A stretch of DNA of 64,000 nucleotides from Mesostigma viride (GCA_009746045.1 RPFO01000002.1:834240-898239), one strand, 5' to 3'; shown: positions 1 through 11,402, numbered from the stretch's first letter. Notes: generated by a model from the sequence alone, not told the origin. Made by a program: numbers and translations.

Positions 1-441
1 GTGGCACATTATTATGTAGACACTTGGCAATCTAGCTATTATGCCAGCTCATTAGATCATGTCTAGACTGTTCTAGGAATGTCTAAGAATAATATGCCAG
101 GAATATCCTGGAATATACTGAGAATATGCTGGGAATATGCTAGGAATATGCTAGGATGTTTTTCTACAAGCTTCTGTGATGATGTATTGCTGATGCATTT
201 TAGCCCTAAAAGGTATAAAAGGAAACTGCCCCCTAAGGGCAGGTACCTCCATTTAACCCCCATTGAACCTCCATTCAACCTCTTTTCCTAACCTCTAAAT
301 CTATGAAATAAAACTCTTTTTTTCTGGTCTCTCTTCAATTGTCTTCAAGCTCAGTCTTTCATCACCTGCAAGGTGCAAGGGTAGCAAGGCCAAGCACAAG
401 GCATTGTGTAAAACCCATTAGTTTCCTCTACTTTTCCAACA
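1..441 (+). mobile_element. Copia-type LTR, part, cut by the window edge
   Basis: This is the reverse complement of about half of the LTR that bounds the copia element at 9512-14299, so the two insertions point in opposite directions. It ends in CCAACA at 441, in line with the TG...CA ends of the family. It is clearly more diverged from the two other LTR copies than they are from each other, so it is older. Base 442 onward is an APE-LINE fragment, so the LTR seems to have landed in that LINE. The rest lies outside the window; whether it is a solo LTR cannot be told. Fossil. Confidence 0.85.
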
Positions 442-1012
442 TGCTCACAGGGCTGGCGTACACGTGGGCCGGGACAATGGTCTTCCAGCTCTTCTTGTCC
501 TGCATGGCAACTGGTCCAAGCAAGAGAGAGGAGGAAATGCTGTGATCAAGCTGGGCTGGGACACTAGATCGATCGGTCAGCAACTGCTGTGTATAGTTCA
601 TGGCAGGTTTACCAACCTTTCTGGGAATGTCCTTGGGGCCAGGCCAGGTCAGGATATGTCGCCCTGGCTGGCCAAGCCGCTGGGCGGGTCCGGCCAGACC
701 AAGGGCGGTGTCGATACCTGCATGACTGGTTCGAGCAAGATGTCCTACGAATGCTTTCCTACGCTGCCTGGATCTCATCGATCCGTAATACGGGGCATAC
801 CCCTATACAAAGACTCCAACGATCTATGCCTGGTGAGCGTCCATGCCTCGGCGCCGTAGGTGAGCACCGTGAGGACCAGGACCTTGAAGAGCACTTGCTT
901 GCGACGTCCTCAGCCAGGTCCTTCGAGTGCCAGTAGGTGTTGAGCGAGCGGAGCCTGGCCCAGGCCAGGCCGCGCTGGTGCGGGTGTCCACATCGTCGGC
1001 GGTGTCGGGACA
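442..1012 (-). mobile_element. APE-LINE fragment, 5'-truncated
   Basis: The minus strand encodes pieces of the APE-LINE C-terminal region, recognisable by [22 protein letters not shown] and a DKKSWKTIV-type end, in two frames (about 1013-759 and 778-428). It matches the last third of the ORF at 40546-42723. The LINE 3' UTR is absent because the copia LTR occupies 1-441. The 5' truncation point is near 1012, after a GGCGGTGTC motif shared with the intact copy. Near 717-727 it carries CATGCA where other copies have CA, an example of the 4-bp insertions described in the findings. Inactive remnant. Confidence 0.85.
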
Positions 1013-1213
1013 TTGTATCATTATACGCAATACGGTACTTCTACGCCTTAGTACGGGCGGGGTCCGTACATATATATATTAAAAATATAATTACTTACAG
1101 CAGAGTGAAATCACTCAAACCAAAGCAAACGCCCAGCTATAAACCTATATACAGAGCCATGTCAAAGCTCTATACTACGATAAGACCAATGGAAACGCCT
1201 AACGGGAGGAACC

Positions 1214-3904
1214 TAATAGCCCTGCTGCACCGCAAAATCAGCCCGCGTACGGCGGAGCATGATGTCAGCCATGGCCCGAGTCAGCGCCACCGACAAGCGC
1301 TGACGCCAATATGACGTCCAGGTCCGCGCCGACCATGGGGCCCGCTGGCCCTCCAGGTCCAGCCGGTCCTCCCGGAGCCGGCAACACTCCTTGAAGAAGG
1401 CGGAGGTCAGGGGCCCCATGGCCCCAAACTCCTCCAGGACAAAGGGCACCACACGATGGTGCCCGACGTCGCCGTAGGCCAGGAGCTTGGCCCGCTCCGC
1501 CCGGTCCGCCGTGTAACCTGCCGTGAGGGAGGCCCCAGCCACGTGGCTAAGAGCCAAGGGCCGCGCCACCGAAACGTCAATAAGCAGATGCCGGCCACCC
1601 CCTCAAAGTCCAGCACCACGATGTCAGGCCGGTGGTTGGGGGAATAGAAGGCAGCGCCATCCGCATCCTCGGACCGGATGTTCGCGTGGGGGAAAACCGA
1701 CCGAATCATGGCGAGCACCACCGTCAGGAGGACAGTGTGCAAATACAAATACCAATTCTGATTCTGTTGGCCCCCCATGCAGGCAAGGTAGTGAGTCCCC
1801 GTGGGATCCAGCGGCTGCCCACAGCTACCACAAGGCCGCCCGGCCGGAACAAGAGGCTGCGGGGCAAATAGCTGGTGCCGGAGCGCCACCGAGTAGTGGC
1901 TGGGAGCCAAGGCGAATGGGGGGGCCATGGGAAGAGCACGAAGGTACGCCGAGCCCACACTCCGCAAGGAAAGCGAGAACAGCCACGCACGTCCCTGGGC
2001 GTTGAGGTCCGCGAAAAGAGCAATCCAATCAGCCGTGTGCAGAATACCCGCGTAGGTTTTCTGGTGTTTATCGATGACGCGAGCAGGGAATGCGGCGGGA
2101 GATTGAACGGAGGCGACCGAGGGAGTGCCGCGAGGGAGGTGGCGCTGTACCGCCTGAGCGGCACGGACGGGAGAACAGGCCTGCTGGATCTCAGCATAGG
2201 CCTCCTGGATGGCGGTGACGAAGGGCAAAGGGCTGCTGGGGTCCAGGAGGTCAGGCGCTGCCGTTGCCAAAAGGGGCAGGAGCCGGCAGCTTTCCGCCCA
2301 CGACTGAGCGACGGAGCCCAAAAATGCTGCTGGGGCCAGCCGGGCGGCACGAGTCAGACCGCAGCCACCCATCCGTGCAGGCAGGGAGGCAATGCGAATA
2401 GCATGTGGCGGGAGGTCGGGGCCCGGGACCAGCTGCGCCAAGGCCGACTGGATGCGTTCGTCGTGGCCCTCGGCGGCCAGCCGGACCTGAGACGGAAGAG
2501 CGCCCCGGAGCCAGTGAACGACGCGAGGGTGAGCGCAAAACCACAGAAGCAGACCCTTGGTCTGCGAATCATGAAGGCGCGCAATCAAGGGCAGTACCTC
2601 AGTGCGTGCCTCGAGGGCGGCCCGCAGAGCATCGATGACAAACGCGGGGTCGCCAACCGGAACGCCGAGGACATCCAACCCATGGAGGCGCTCGTCCCGG
2701 CCCAAGAGCTGGGGCGGAAAGCCGGAGCAATCACCTTGGGGCGAGTACACCGCGCACTTGGCAAGGGTCAACTGGAGGTTGATGTCGGCCACCGCGGTCT
2801 GCAGTGCCAGCAGAGCCGCGGTGGTGTCCGGCACAGGGCCCAGAAGGTAGATATCATCCAAGTAGGCCTGAATAGCGACCGCCGGGTGGGCAGCATGGAC
2901 CGCTTGGAGGCAACCCTGGAGGGGGGCGGCAAAGTACAGGGGTCCCAGGGGGTCCCCTTGCTGGGTGCCCGACCGCGACAGCAGGCCGCCGCGAGTGCCG
3001 TCCTCCATGATGTGAACCAGTTGGCCGGGCTGGCCGTAGCACACGGCTGTCCAAGCGTACAAGTCCTCGAAGGACTCCATGACGGCCGCAAACATGCTGG
3101 CGCGGGACAGACTGTTGAACGCGTTGTGGCAGTCGACCTTGACGACAGCGTGGGTGGGGTGGGCCTCGAGGTAGGCCTGCACCGAATGGATGAGGATATC
3201 CGCCCCGCCTGGAGTCGTCACCCCCAGCTGGGCCGCCACCGAGGTCTCACCCGCTGCGAGGGGCGGGCAGAAAAAGGCACGGAGCTCGGGCGCCTTTTGG
3301 CGGCAGATCACTTTGCCCACGAGCTTGCGGAGCACCTCACCGCAGGCGATCGGGCGCACCTTGCCCTCGGGGGGGGCAAGACACCCTTGAGCAGAGCGAG
3401 GAGGCGAGCGCCCGCTAACCACTCGCGCGCAGCGGGAGGAACGCGACCAGCCGCCAGGTCAATGAGGGTGTCAAAGAGAATGTCCTCGCCCCCATGCCCC
3501 ACCAGGACCTCCAAGTGCTCGTAGCGCCAGCCCGACGGCCCGGTAGAGGAAGCCCGCGGGACCGCACGCATCACCTCCAGGAAGCAGTCGCGGTCCAGCC
3601 GGAGGGGGGCCGGCAGGGGGTCCGGCACGGGCAGCTGGAATCCGGGCTCCGCAGGGTGAAGAGCCTCCAAGGCCGCCAGGGTAGCCGCATTGGCGGGGGC
3701 GAGCTTGGCCATTTCCAAGCGGGTCATGGCCCGGCTGAGCTGCCCCTCGCGGACGAGGCGGATGACGTCGGCGGCCACCCGCTCGAAGTTGACCTCCCCC
3801 GACAGCCGGGCCGTGCGCGGGGGCGGCACGCCAAACAGCCCCTCCCAGTCCCCCTGCAGAAAGCGTCGGCAACGGGCAATAACCGCACCCTGGAGGCCGC
3901 GCAC
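1214..3904 (-). pseudogene. REL-LINE reverse transcriptase and restriction-like endonuclease
   Basis: The reverse transcriptase starts in the frame 3904-3308 (STGPSGWRYEHLEVL), slips at a G8 run near 3370, and continues in 3422-1407. Motifs: VDCHNAFNSLSR about residue 102 of the second frame, GTQQGDPLGPLYF about 154, and AYLDDIYLLG about 188, a YLDD box instead of the usual FADD/YADD. After the thumb come a Cys-His cluster (CGSC...THYLAC, about 534) and an RPDIVVLD...LLIDVSVARP motif fitting the PD-(D/E)xK restriction-like endonuclease of R2/NeSL-type LINEs. One C is missing from a C run near 1597 compared with other copies, so the end is read in frame 1569-1213. The clade needs a phylogeny. 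Confidence 0.85.
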
Positions 3905-6174
3905 ACCACGCCCGAGAGGGGTGAGGAGCAGGCGGGGGTCACCATGTGCAGTTTAAAGCCCAGCGGGTCGTCCGGAGCGGCGTGCATGCGCCGGAGAGAA
4001 ACGATTGCACATTGCGCGAAAAGGCTACGCGCGCGGTGGGGGAGGTCGGTCAGGGTAGACGTCGGGTTGATGGCGCATGCATCCCAGGGAACCGTGTCAA
4101 GCCAACGCCAACTGGCCGAGTAGTCGGGCGGCGGGGGCTGGGAGCCGGTGGGAGCCGAGGCGGGAGGGGGGGAGGGGGCCGGGACTGCTGGCCGGTTGAG
4201 GGGCCGTTGAGCAACACAGGCGCGCGCGTGCTGAGCGCGCCCGTGAATGGAGTACACCCGCTGGCAGTGAGCTTCCGGGCACCGGTAACAGCTCATGGCC
4301 TGCAGATCCGCCGCGCCGAGATCGGGGTGCACAGCGCGAAGGTGCTGGCAGAGGAGGTTACGGTTGTGGAACACACCCGCACACGGGGACCCCGTGGGAA
4401 GCAGCACGGCACACCGGTGAAGGCCGTCGGCGGGCGCTGAGTGGCGGGGAGCGGCGCCAGCAAAGGCAGGACGTGGGGCCTGCGGCGTCTCCCCAGCCGG
4501 GCCGGCAGGCGCGCGCACCACGACCCGACCAGCGCCCGGCAGGCCCGCCGGGGCCACGGAGGAGGCAGTGCCCACCGGGGAGACCCCCAGCGGAGGGGGA
4601 TCGAGAACGCCGGCGCCCCTCCCAGGGGGACTCGCCAGCGCGCCCGCGACCACCCCAGGCCCCGGCAACGAGGCCGGGGGCGGCGGCCGAGGGGTCGGGG
4701 AGGCAGCTGGCCCCGGGGCCCGGTGGGGACCCGGCAGGGGACCCAGCGAGACCGGGGGCGGGCCGAGAGGAAGCGCAGTCCCAGGGGGCGGCACAACAGC
4801 CCGGCACAACGGGCAGCGCGGCACGGAGTGGAGCAAGCTGCGCGCGATGCACGCTTGATGGAATGTGTGGCCGCACGCGGGCAGGCGACACAAGCCATCC
4901 CCCGGCCGGAAGGGCTCAAGGCAGATGGCACAGGAGCCCGACTCGGGGTCGTCCCCCTCCAGAAGGGACCGGACATGAGGGGGGGGCGGGTCCCAGCCGG
5001 CCTCCCAGCAACCCGGGAGAGCGGCAATCTGGGCGCGCGAGAGGATGCCGACCGGTTGGTCAGCCGCGGGGTGCCATTCGTGCGGGATGCCTGCCAACTC
5101 CAGGATGTCGTGGAGGAAGGCAGAAACAGGCGTCCCCGCGGTTAGGGGCTGGGCGCGCCCGGCCGAGTCCACCAAGATGGCCTGGCCGCCCTGAACCGCG
5201 ATGGGGGCCCCGAACTCCACACGCAGCATGGCGGCCTGCGCCAGGCTGAGGGAGGTGATGAGAAAGCCCCCACTGGCAACCGGGCCGGGAGGCGGGGCCT
5301 GGGCGTCCAAGAAGAGGCGAAGCTGCCGCGGGGACATGAGGCCCAGGTCGGCGCCGCCCGCGAGGTAGGCCGCCCGCACCGAGACCTGTGCGTCTCGAGC
5401 CACCGCCGTGACGAACTCGACCACCTCCTGACCCACCCGCTCGTCCAGGGAAAGCAGCTCTTCCTGCCGGGCGGCCGGGAGATGCCACGGCAGCCGGCAG
5501 CCGGCGTGATATCCTTCCAAGACATACCCCCAAAGAGTCGAGGCCGTCACCGGGGGGGCGGCGGAAAGAAATGTCGCCCGCACCTGCGCAACTAGGGCCA
5601 GGAAGGCCGGGGGCCTAGGGAGCGAGGGGAAGGCGGCCTGGAGCCCGACCGCGTCCAGCAACAAAGGGCAGTACGCCCAAGAAAAGGTGGCGCGGCCCAC
5701 CACGCCGACAATGTGCGAGGGCGGCCACGAGGTGAACGCGTGGGCCCGGGGGCCGCCGTCCCACGCGGCAAGGACGGGGGTGGCGGCTGGGTGGCCAACC
5801 GCGGCCGGGGGAAGGGAGGCCAGAGCGTCGGGGAGCGAGGGGCCGGGGGCGGGCGCCGGGGTCGCCAGGCCCGCCGGGGGTCGGCCGGGCCCAGCCCAGG
5901 CGACAGCGCCGCGCCCCCGTCGGCGGGGCCAGGCGACGGGTGGGGCCCCGGGGCCGAGGGCGCCAGGGCCCGAGCAACGGCGGCCCCATCGGGCAGGCCA
6001 CGGCCCGCCCCGAGGGCCTCGGCAGGGGGGCACACGGGGCAGGGGGCCGGAGCACCCAGCGGGGAGGGCAGCCCGGGGGCCCGCCGGGGGGGACAGCGCG
6101 GGCACGTCCAGGAGCCCGGCGGGACCCGGTAGAGCCGGGGAGTAAGACACTGCAAGTGCCACCCGGAATTGCAA
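3724..6174 (-). pseudogene. REL-LINE ORF, central RING-H2 / zinc-finger part
   Basis: An 816-codon frame. Residues 1-200 are Pro/Ala-rich linker; 200-400 form a predicted globular region I do not recognise. A RING-H2 finger lies at about 415-457 (CAIC, then CGHTFHQAC, then CPLC), the pattern of E3 ubiquitin ligases. About 590-665 holds Cys/His pairs of C2H2 type (CxGVFHxRNLLCQHLRAVH and CYRC...H). The last 120 residues lead towards the reverse transcriptase, whose own frame begins near 3904, so there is a one-base slip at about 3905-3915. A RING-H2 next to a PHD finger in a LINE protein is not an arrangement I recognise; it is listed in the findings. Confidence 0.75.
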
Positions 6175-6349
6175 GCATCACAAACTAACATGTGGTGCCC
6201 GCGGTGCCCGCTCCGGCAGACCTCGCAGACCAAGGAGGGGGAGACCGGGGCGCCCGAGCCCCCCGCAGCCGGGTCGCCCACCTCCGCAAGAAGGGCCGCA
6301 AGCCGAGAGGACCGCCGAGGCGCCAACCGGGGAGCGGGGGAGCCGTTGG
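5592..6349 (-). pseudogene. REL-LINE ORF, N-terminal part with PHD finger
   Basis: The open frame entering the element from its 5' end encodes a PHD finger: two CxxC pairs (CEVC, then CDAC), then HLQC and CPRC, in the C4HC3 spacing, with the conserved Trp before the last pair. PHD fingers normally read histone H3 tails. In a LINE one could tether the particle to chromatin, but that is inference. A Pro/Arg-rich stretch follows, and the frame is lost to the next one (6174-3724) somewhere in the GC-rich linker, suggesting a small indel. The first Met of the open frame lies in flanking DNA, so the true start is not in this copy or is non-canonical. Confidence 0.7.
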
Positions 6350-6361
6350 CATATATATATA

Positions 6362-6498
6362 CGCTGACACTGAATTGTATCGTTTTTAATGCTGTCAATT
6401 CAAGGTATTCACATCATATAGTATGTTTTTAGCACTGAACTACACATAATAATATAGGGTTGCGGCAGTCTACTATAGCCCTGGTTTGGGTACCATGT
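6362..6498. other. Short A/T-rich spacer
   Basis: Between the REL-LINE target duplication and the element C tail I see no ORF or repeat of note, apart from a CACTG motif at 6366 (see rejected items). Confidence 0.5.
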
Positions 6499-6690
6499 TA
6501 ATTAATTAATTAATTATATAAGAACATAACTCCGTTGGGAGCTTATGTAACACATATAGCCCTGAGAGGGGGCATATGGCTTCTAATACATTCTGGGCTA
6601 CAACCTGCAGGTGGGGGGATGTAAACCGCCACCTACTACTCTGGGTGTGCACACAAGGTGCACCTGCACCACCATGTTGTGGTACCAATG
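6499..6690 (-). mobile_element. Element C 3' UTR fragment
   Basis: On the minus strand this ends in the family hairpin CTCCCAACGGAG followed by an (AATT)n tail (6499-6520). It matches the 3' UTR of the element C copies at 14961-16987 and 16999-17418 as far as the conserved GTGCACCTGCACCACCATG segment, then homology stops: a 5'-truncated insertion. Confidence 0.8.
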
Positions 6691-7035
6691 ATGTTGTGCC
6701 TGAGTTATATAGCTCGAATGTGTTTGAGCTGTGGACTTGACCATATGTTTCCAATGTTATGGCAGTTACTATGCGCTGTAGTGCACTTCATATATGGCTT
6801 AGTTGTGGGGCATGCCCACATGGTCTGCCCAATGCCCTAATAATCAAAAGTAACAGCTAAATACTACAATATATTTAGGCGTGTGCATGCATGCAACTCT
6901 GTGCATTTATGTACATCGTGGTATCTCAGAATTAATGATGGTATAATAATGGATGTTCTAATATAAACCTCATTCAGACCATGCAACACACGCAACTGTA
7001 CACTATCAAGTAGACAACCAAGTATGCACCAAGTA
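6691..7035. other. No gene seen
   Basis: A/T-rich DNA without a convincing ORF or a match to other parts of the window. Confidence 0.5.
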
Positions 7036-7127
7036 GTGAAAAAAACGGAGCATGATGAAATACAGTGCATGCTTACTAGCAGGACTGCTAGTAAGCATGC
7101 ACTGTTTTTCATGCTCCGTTTTTTTCA
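7036..7127. repeat. Long perfect-arm hairpin
   Basis: Two arms of about 40-45 bases read as reverse complements around a centre near 7081: GAAAAAAACGGAGCATG on the left pairs with CATGCTCCGTTTTTTTC on the right, and CAGTGCATGCTTACTAGCAG pairs across the middle. The left arm has a few extra bases. It could be a tiny foldback element or an RNA hairpin; no terminal duplication is obvious. Confidence 0.7.
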
Positions 7128-8267
7128 TTCGGACTTCCATTCAGTGAGAGCTCTTTGACAAAGGCTACTTGGCCAGCAAGCATATTATTGTGCAATGCAA
7201 TTGGCAACAGTCTTTCAAGACGACAAACTTCGCTAGCCATCACACATGAGAAAACGACACTGATATTGAGAAAATGTTGGCCAAGAAGAGTAGATCGCTA
7301 CGACCTGGCCAGCGTTCAGGAAAAAACAGGCCATGACAATTAAACAAAGTATGTGGCCATACATACTTTGTTACCATCGCCGGTCGACCTGCATGTCGGG
7401 AATGTCGACTGGCCATCCTAGGGCCGCCGACAGTGCAGCTTGGCGCCTCGCTCAGCCTTGCGCTTGCCACTTGCCTTATCATTGAGCAAACAACGTCCGG
7501 CGCAGCTGGCGGTCTGCATGGCCACGGCCTCGAGCATGCAGCTAGGGGCAAAACCCTGCTGCATCCCTATAGTCGCGTATGACGTACCCGCCAAGAACGT
7601 GGGCATTCGCCCTGGATGCCCTGACGTTCTTCCCACTGAAGCTTTTGATCTTGCACTGCCGACTGTCGAACTCGTAGTTGGTTGTTTCGACACCAGCTCA
7701 ACTCCCGTTTTTTGGAAATAAACGTCCGACTGTGGTGGACTCGTTATCTTCCTCGCCCTTAAATAACATCATCCACGAGATGATGCTCGTCGTCAGCGTC
7801 TGTCATATTGCTTGACGCTTTGCATGACAGGGCGCCACAGACAAGGCAGGCGGAGGCCAGACAAGGGAGATTCAAGGCCAAGCACAACCTTGGTGTGGAA
7901 GGCCACGGCAGATTGCTCGATCACAAGTGGCATGCATGCAGCCTGGCAAGGTTCTCATCTCGGCCGGCCGCATGGTGCAAATCTGGTCCAAGAATTAATA
8001 AGCCCGTCAATATTTGCAGGAAATCGCACGGTTTCCGCATGATTTGCCTTCCCCAATCGTCTCTGCGCCAAAATGTAGGTCGCCCGGCCGGGTCTCGAAT
8101 TCGCGCGAAAACACTTAGTATGCCAAAAAATACTACCGGTCATTACACTGAATCATACCGGCGAAAAGTATATACGCCAGACGTATGAAAAGTGCGGAAT
8201 ACGGACTACCCTGTGTAATTCGTATTATACCGTACGTAACATACGTATGCCCGGCCCCGCCGCCCCA
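7128..8267. other. Intergenic stretch, no supported gene
   Basis: Short ORFs only (for example 7440-7721, + strand, 93 codons, no recognisable motif). Composition is mixed and no tandem repeat is seen. I cannot assign it to an element. Confidence 0.45.
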
Positions 8268-8398
8268 GCACGTACCCCCAGCCACCCCAGCTTAGGGGAC
8301 TATCGATCAAGGAGACAGCAGCTTAGGGGACTATAGTGCTCAGTAGTAGTGTATAGATCGAGTAGAAAGGCCTAGCCAACGTGGCCACAATTAAGGCT
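8268..8398 (+). mobile_element. Element C fragment (ORF end / start of 3' UTR)
   Basis: It repeats the CCAGCTTAGGGG...GTAGTAGTGTA...GGCCTA...CGTGGCC segment that follows the ORF in the two element C copies (14860-14910 on + and 15430-15380 on -). It carries ACGTAC where the other copy has AC, and a TCGATC, both fitting the 4-bp insertion rule in the findings. Confidence 0.65.
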
Positions 8399-8401
8399 TT
8401 C

Positions 8402-8447
8402 GAAGCCACGAGCCACGAGCCACGAGCCACGAGCCACGAGCCACGAG
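8402..8447 (+). repeat. Heptamer repeat (GAGCCAC)n at the 5' end of element C
   Basis: About six copies of GAGCCAC directly upstream of element C copy 1. The inverted copy 2 has two to three units at the same place (16960-16980 on the other strand), so the array belongs to the 5' end of the element and varies in copy number. Confidence 0.85.
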
Positions 8448-9511
8448 GTAGCCATGGCTGACGGCGGAGCTTATAACTCTCACGTTTGGGCACCAAATTC
8501 GGCTGTGAATATCACAATCGCTTCGTCTTTCTATAAGACGCACACGCTGATTTATAATTTCCCGAAGCTATTACGCAATATATGACGAGCAAACGCTCCT
8601 CTACGCAACGCAGCCTGGCGGCTGGCACGCTAAGCCCTGAAAATACGTCTGCATGCAGCTCCGGCTGCAGCCTCGCCCTCCAGTCCGGAAGGCAATGGTG
8701 ACACTAGGACTTCGCGCGCACTGGTGCATGGTCGCCCCATATGCAGGCTTTCCTCGCCCTCTGCATCGCGCCTGAGCCCCAGCGCAGTCGCCCAGGCGAA
8801 CCTGGCTGGTCTGAGCGCGATTTTGACGTCGACAGGTTATTTTCCACCTGCGACGTCCTCAGGCCCATGGCCTTTTCGACATGCCACCCATAAGGTACTG
8901 GAGCTCGTGTTTTACTGGTCACACGCCTCGCTGCTGGCCCTGTGCCAGCACGTCAACTCCAAAACCATTTTTTCCACAACGGAGCTGCATGACGGCAGGT
9001 TTTCCCACTGCGCATCTGACATGCCGACCCACCTATAGCTGTCCGGCTGGTCTCGCCCCCGCCTTCAGCTCGCCGCTCTGTTTACCATCCTTAAGCGCTC
9101 TGCCGAGGATCTTCTGATGAACCCCGCCCCCTTGACCGAATCCACCTTCCTCCTCCACCTCCAAGACGCCATCTTCCAGCACTTGACTCCCCTAGCTGCA
9201 GATGTGGCAGCTGTGGGCCGCACACTGGCTGCTGAGCTCCCCGGCGCCATTTCCACCGCCACCTCCACCCTCCTCGCCTCCACCCCCGCCCCCGGCCCAC
9301 CGCCTCCACCGCCGCCATCACCGCCCAGCTCCGCGACATCGACAAGTGCCTCCATGCAGAACAACGCCATCGCCATCGAGTGCCTGCAAAACACTGCAGG
9401 CCTCACCGCCCAGCTAGGCGGTGAAGGACATTGGCAGCTGCCAAGCCAGCTCCCGCTGGCCCGGCTGGCGATGCCCCTCCCACCCAGACCTGCATGGGCC
9501 GGCAGACATGC

Positions 9512-10330
9512 TGTTTGGATTGGGAGAGGAGACTAATGGGTTTTACACAATGCCTTGTGCTTGGCCTTGCTACCCACACACCTTGCAGGTGCTGAAAGAA
9601 AGAGAGGTTGAAGACAATTTACGTGGAAGAATAAATGGCTTTATTAGAATATAATAGTTGGAGAAGAGCTTGAATGGAGGTTGAATGGAGGTTTAATGGA
9701 GGTACCTGCCCTTAGGGGGCAGTTTCCTTTTATACCTTTTAGGCTAGGAAGGATGACATCAGCGATGACATCATCACAGAAGCTTGTAGAAACATCCTAG
9801 CATATTCCTAGCATATTCCCAGCATATTCTCAGTATATTCCAGGAATATTCCTGGCATATTCTTAGAACATTCCTAGAACATTCTAGACATGATCCAATG
9901 AGCTGGCATAATAGCTAGATGCCAAGTGTCTACATAATAATGTGCCACATAACATAATCAATAAAGTGACACATCTCTTTTCCTTGGAGTGACAAGTGTC
10001 ATACAATGAGTCTACCCACTTGTCGTCATGTAAGTCATAACATGTGTCATCATGAGCTTCCAACATTTGTCAGCTCATGGACCAAACACTTGTCCACTAG
10101 GCCATAGCACCACTTGTCAATCAAATACGTGATGTTACTAGGCTGACTCAGGGTACAAGTCATCCATGTCCAAGTATAGGACTATGGCACATGAATATTG
10201 ATCAGCTCATTGAGCCCAATCCATCTAGCTCATCATAGCTATCAAATTCCCAGTCCATAAGTAATAAATCCAACAAGAAATAAATCAGGCTGGGATACAT
10301 TGTGGCCAGGTGGATATAATATCCCTAACA
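9512..10330 (-). repeat. Copia 3' LTR
   Basis: An 819-bp LTR, nearly identical to 13482-14299. The polypurine tract lies just beyond 10330 on the interior side. Confidence 0.9.
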
Positions 10331-11402
10331 CCCCCCTTAGCCACATGGGCACAATGCAAAAGATGACTGGGTAGGTGGAATCTCAACACCCCCTTAACCA
10401 CATGCTCGTAGCATGCCGTCCAGTTGCTAGCATGGTGCAACTGAAAATGAAGATGCCGTCCTCGTGAAACGCTTGAAGCTCCAACATGCGGTCGTGAGCC
10501 GCACTACCGCCACTGATCCCCCCCGGCAACGCGAATGAGTGTCCTACCATAGCAGCAACGCACTAGCTGCCCATCCTGGATGGCTGATACCCAACCCTTA
10601 GTTGGAAAAAGTGCTCTAGATGCTACATTCCCCCTCACTCAAAGCGGCTGCCCATGGACACAATAGGGCCACACAGTCCCACACATACAATACGGCAACA
10701 CATGCCAACAAAGAAAGTCCCTATGAGCTAACCCGAACGGTATAGAGGTAGGGTAACGGCAACAACACGTGCTGTACACACACGGAGCAACATAAATATG
10801 CCATCTCACGAAATAAATGACACCAACATCACGTTTTACGCCAAATAAACGGGGTGAGCAAACAAACATATTGGCAACAAATGCCACACAAACACTGAGG
10901 TGCAATACAACCTTCAACACAATACACAGTGGCCATAACAGATAAACGCGCTTCATAGCAAAGAAAACAGGACGTGCAAAACATTACCGCCACAAAGGCG
11001 AACACAAGTAACGATTACTTGGTCACGATTCACAAATCAGTGCCCGAGAGTAAACATTACGTCCGACATTACAGGCTATGCCGAAATGCACAGCCAAATT
11101 CGACACAAAGGACGTAAGCATTTGCATACAAGCAATGCTCTCAGCACAAAACAAAATAACACACGCGTCACAGGCACTTTACTTACGAAAACAAGTCGTA
11201 GACGACGATACAACGGCGCTTCACTACGCCGCAGACCAGTGCCACAAATAGCGTGCAAACACTCTGGATTTATACTCCAGGTACGTAGAAAACGTCTCGT
11301 GGGAACAATACCAAAATGTGTGGGCCATTGCCAATGAACGCATGGCAAAATAATATGTTCAGATTACTTGCCCACGCTCCTTGCTATGACATGCTCACAT
11401 GG
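10331..11402. other. Copia interior without a recognisable gene
   Basis: Between the 3' LTR and the SINE B insertion there is no ORF above about 100 codons and no pol domain. Confidence 0.6.

Larger units (their letters stand above)
1080..6349 (-). mobile_element. REL-LINE copy 1, longest copy
   Basis: A non-LTR retrotransposon of about 5.27 kb in minus orientation, flanked by an 11-bp target duplication CATATATATAT (1069-1079 and 6350-6360). Reading 5' to 3' it encodes a PHD finger, a Pro/Ala-rich linker, a RING-H2 finger, C2H2-like zinc-binding pairs, a reverse transcriptase with a YLDD active site, and a C-terminal CCHC plus restriction-like endonuclease. Its 3' UTR (1080-1214) ends in an A/T tail running into the (TA)n target; the same end is seen at 46921, 54797 and 59157. 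No ATG precedes the PHD finger inside the element, so the copy may be slightly 5'-truncated. About four frame breaks, mostly at homopolymers, make it inactive as sequenced. Confidence 0.88.

Noticed and set aside
1875-3524. 549-codon ORF on the plus strand
   Set aside because: It is the antisense of the REL-LINE reverse transcriptase; the high GC content keeps it open. The sense strand has the RT motifs.
1013-6371. A tiny hAT element hosting REL-LINE copy 1
   Set aside because: CACTG followed by AATTGTAT at 6366 and CATTGTAT before CATTATACGC at 1011 are suggestive, but the ends do not match the hAT at 50940 well and the duplication is imperfect.
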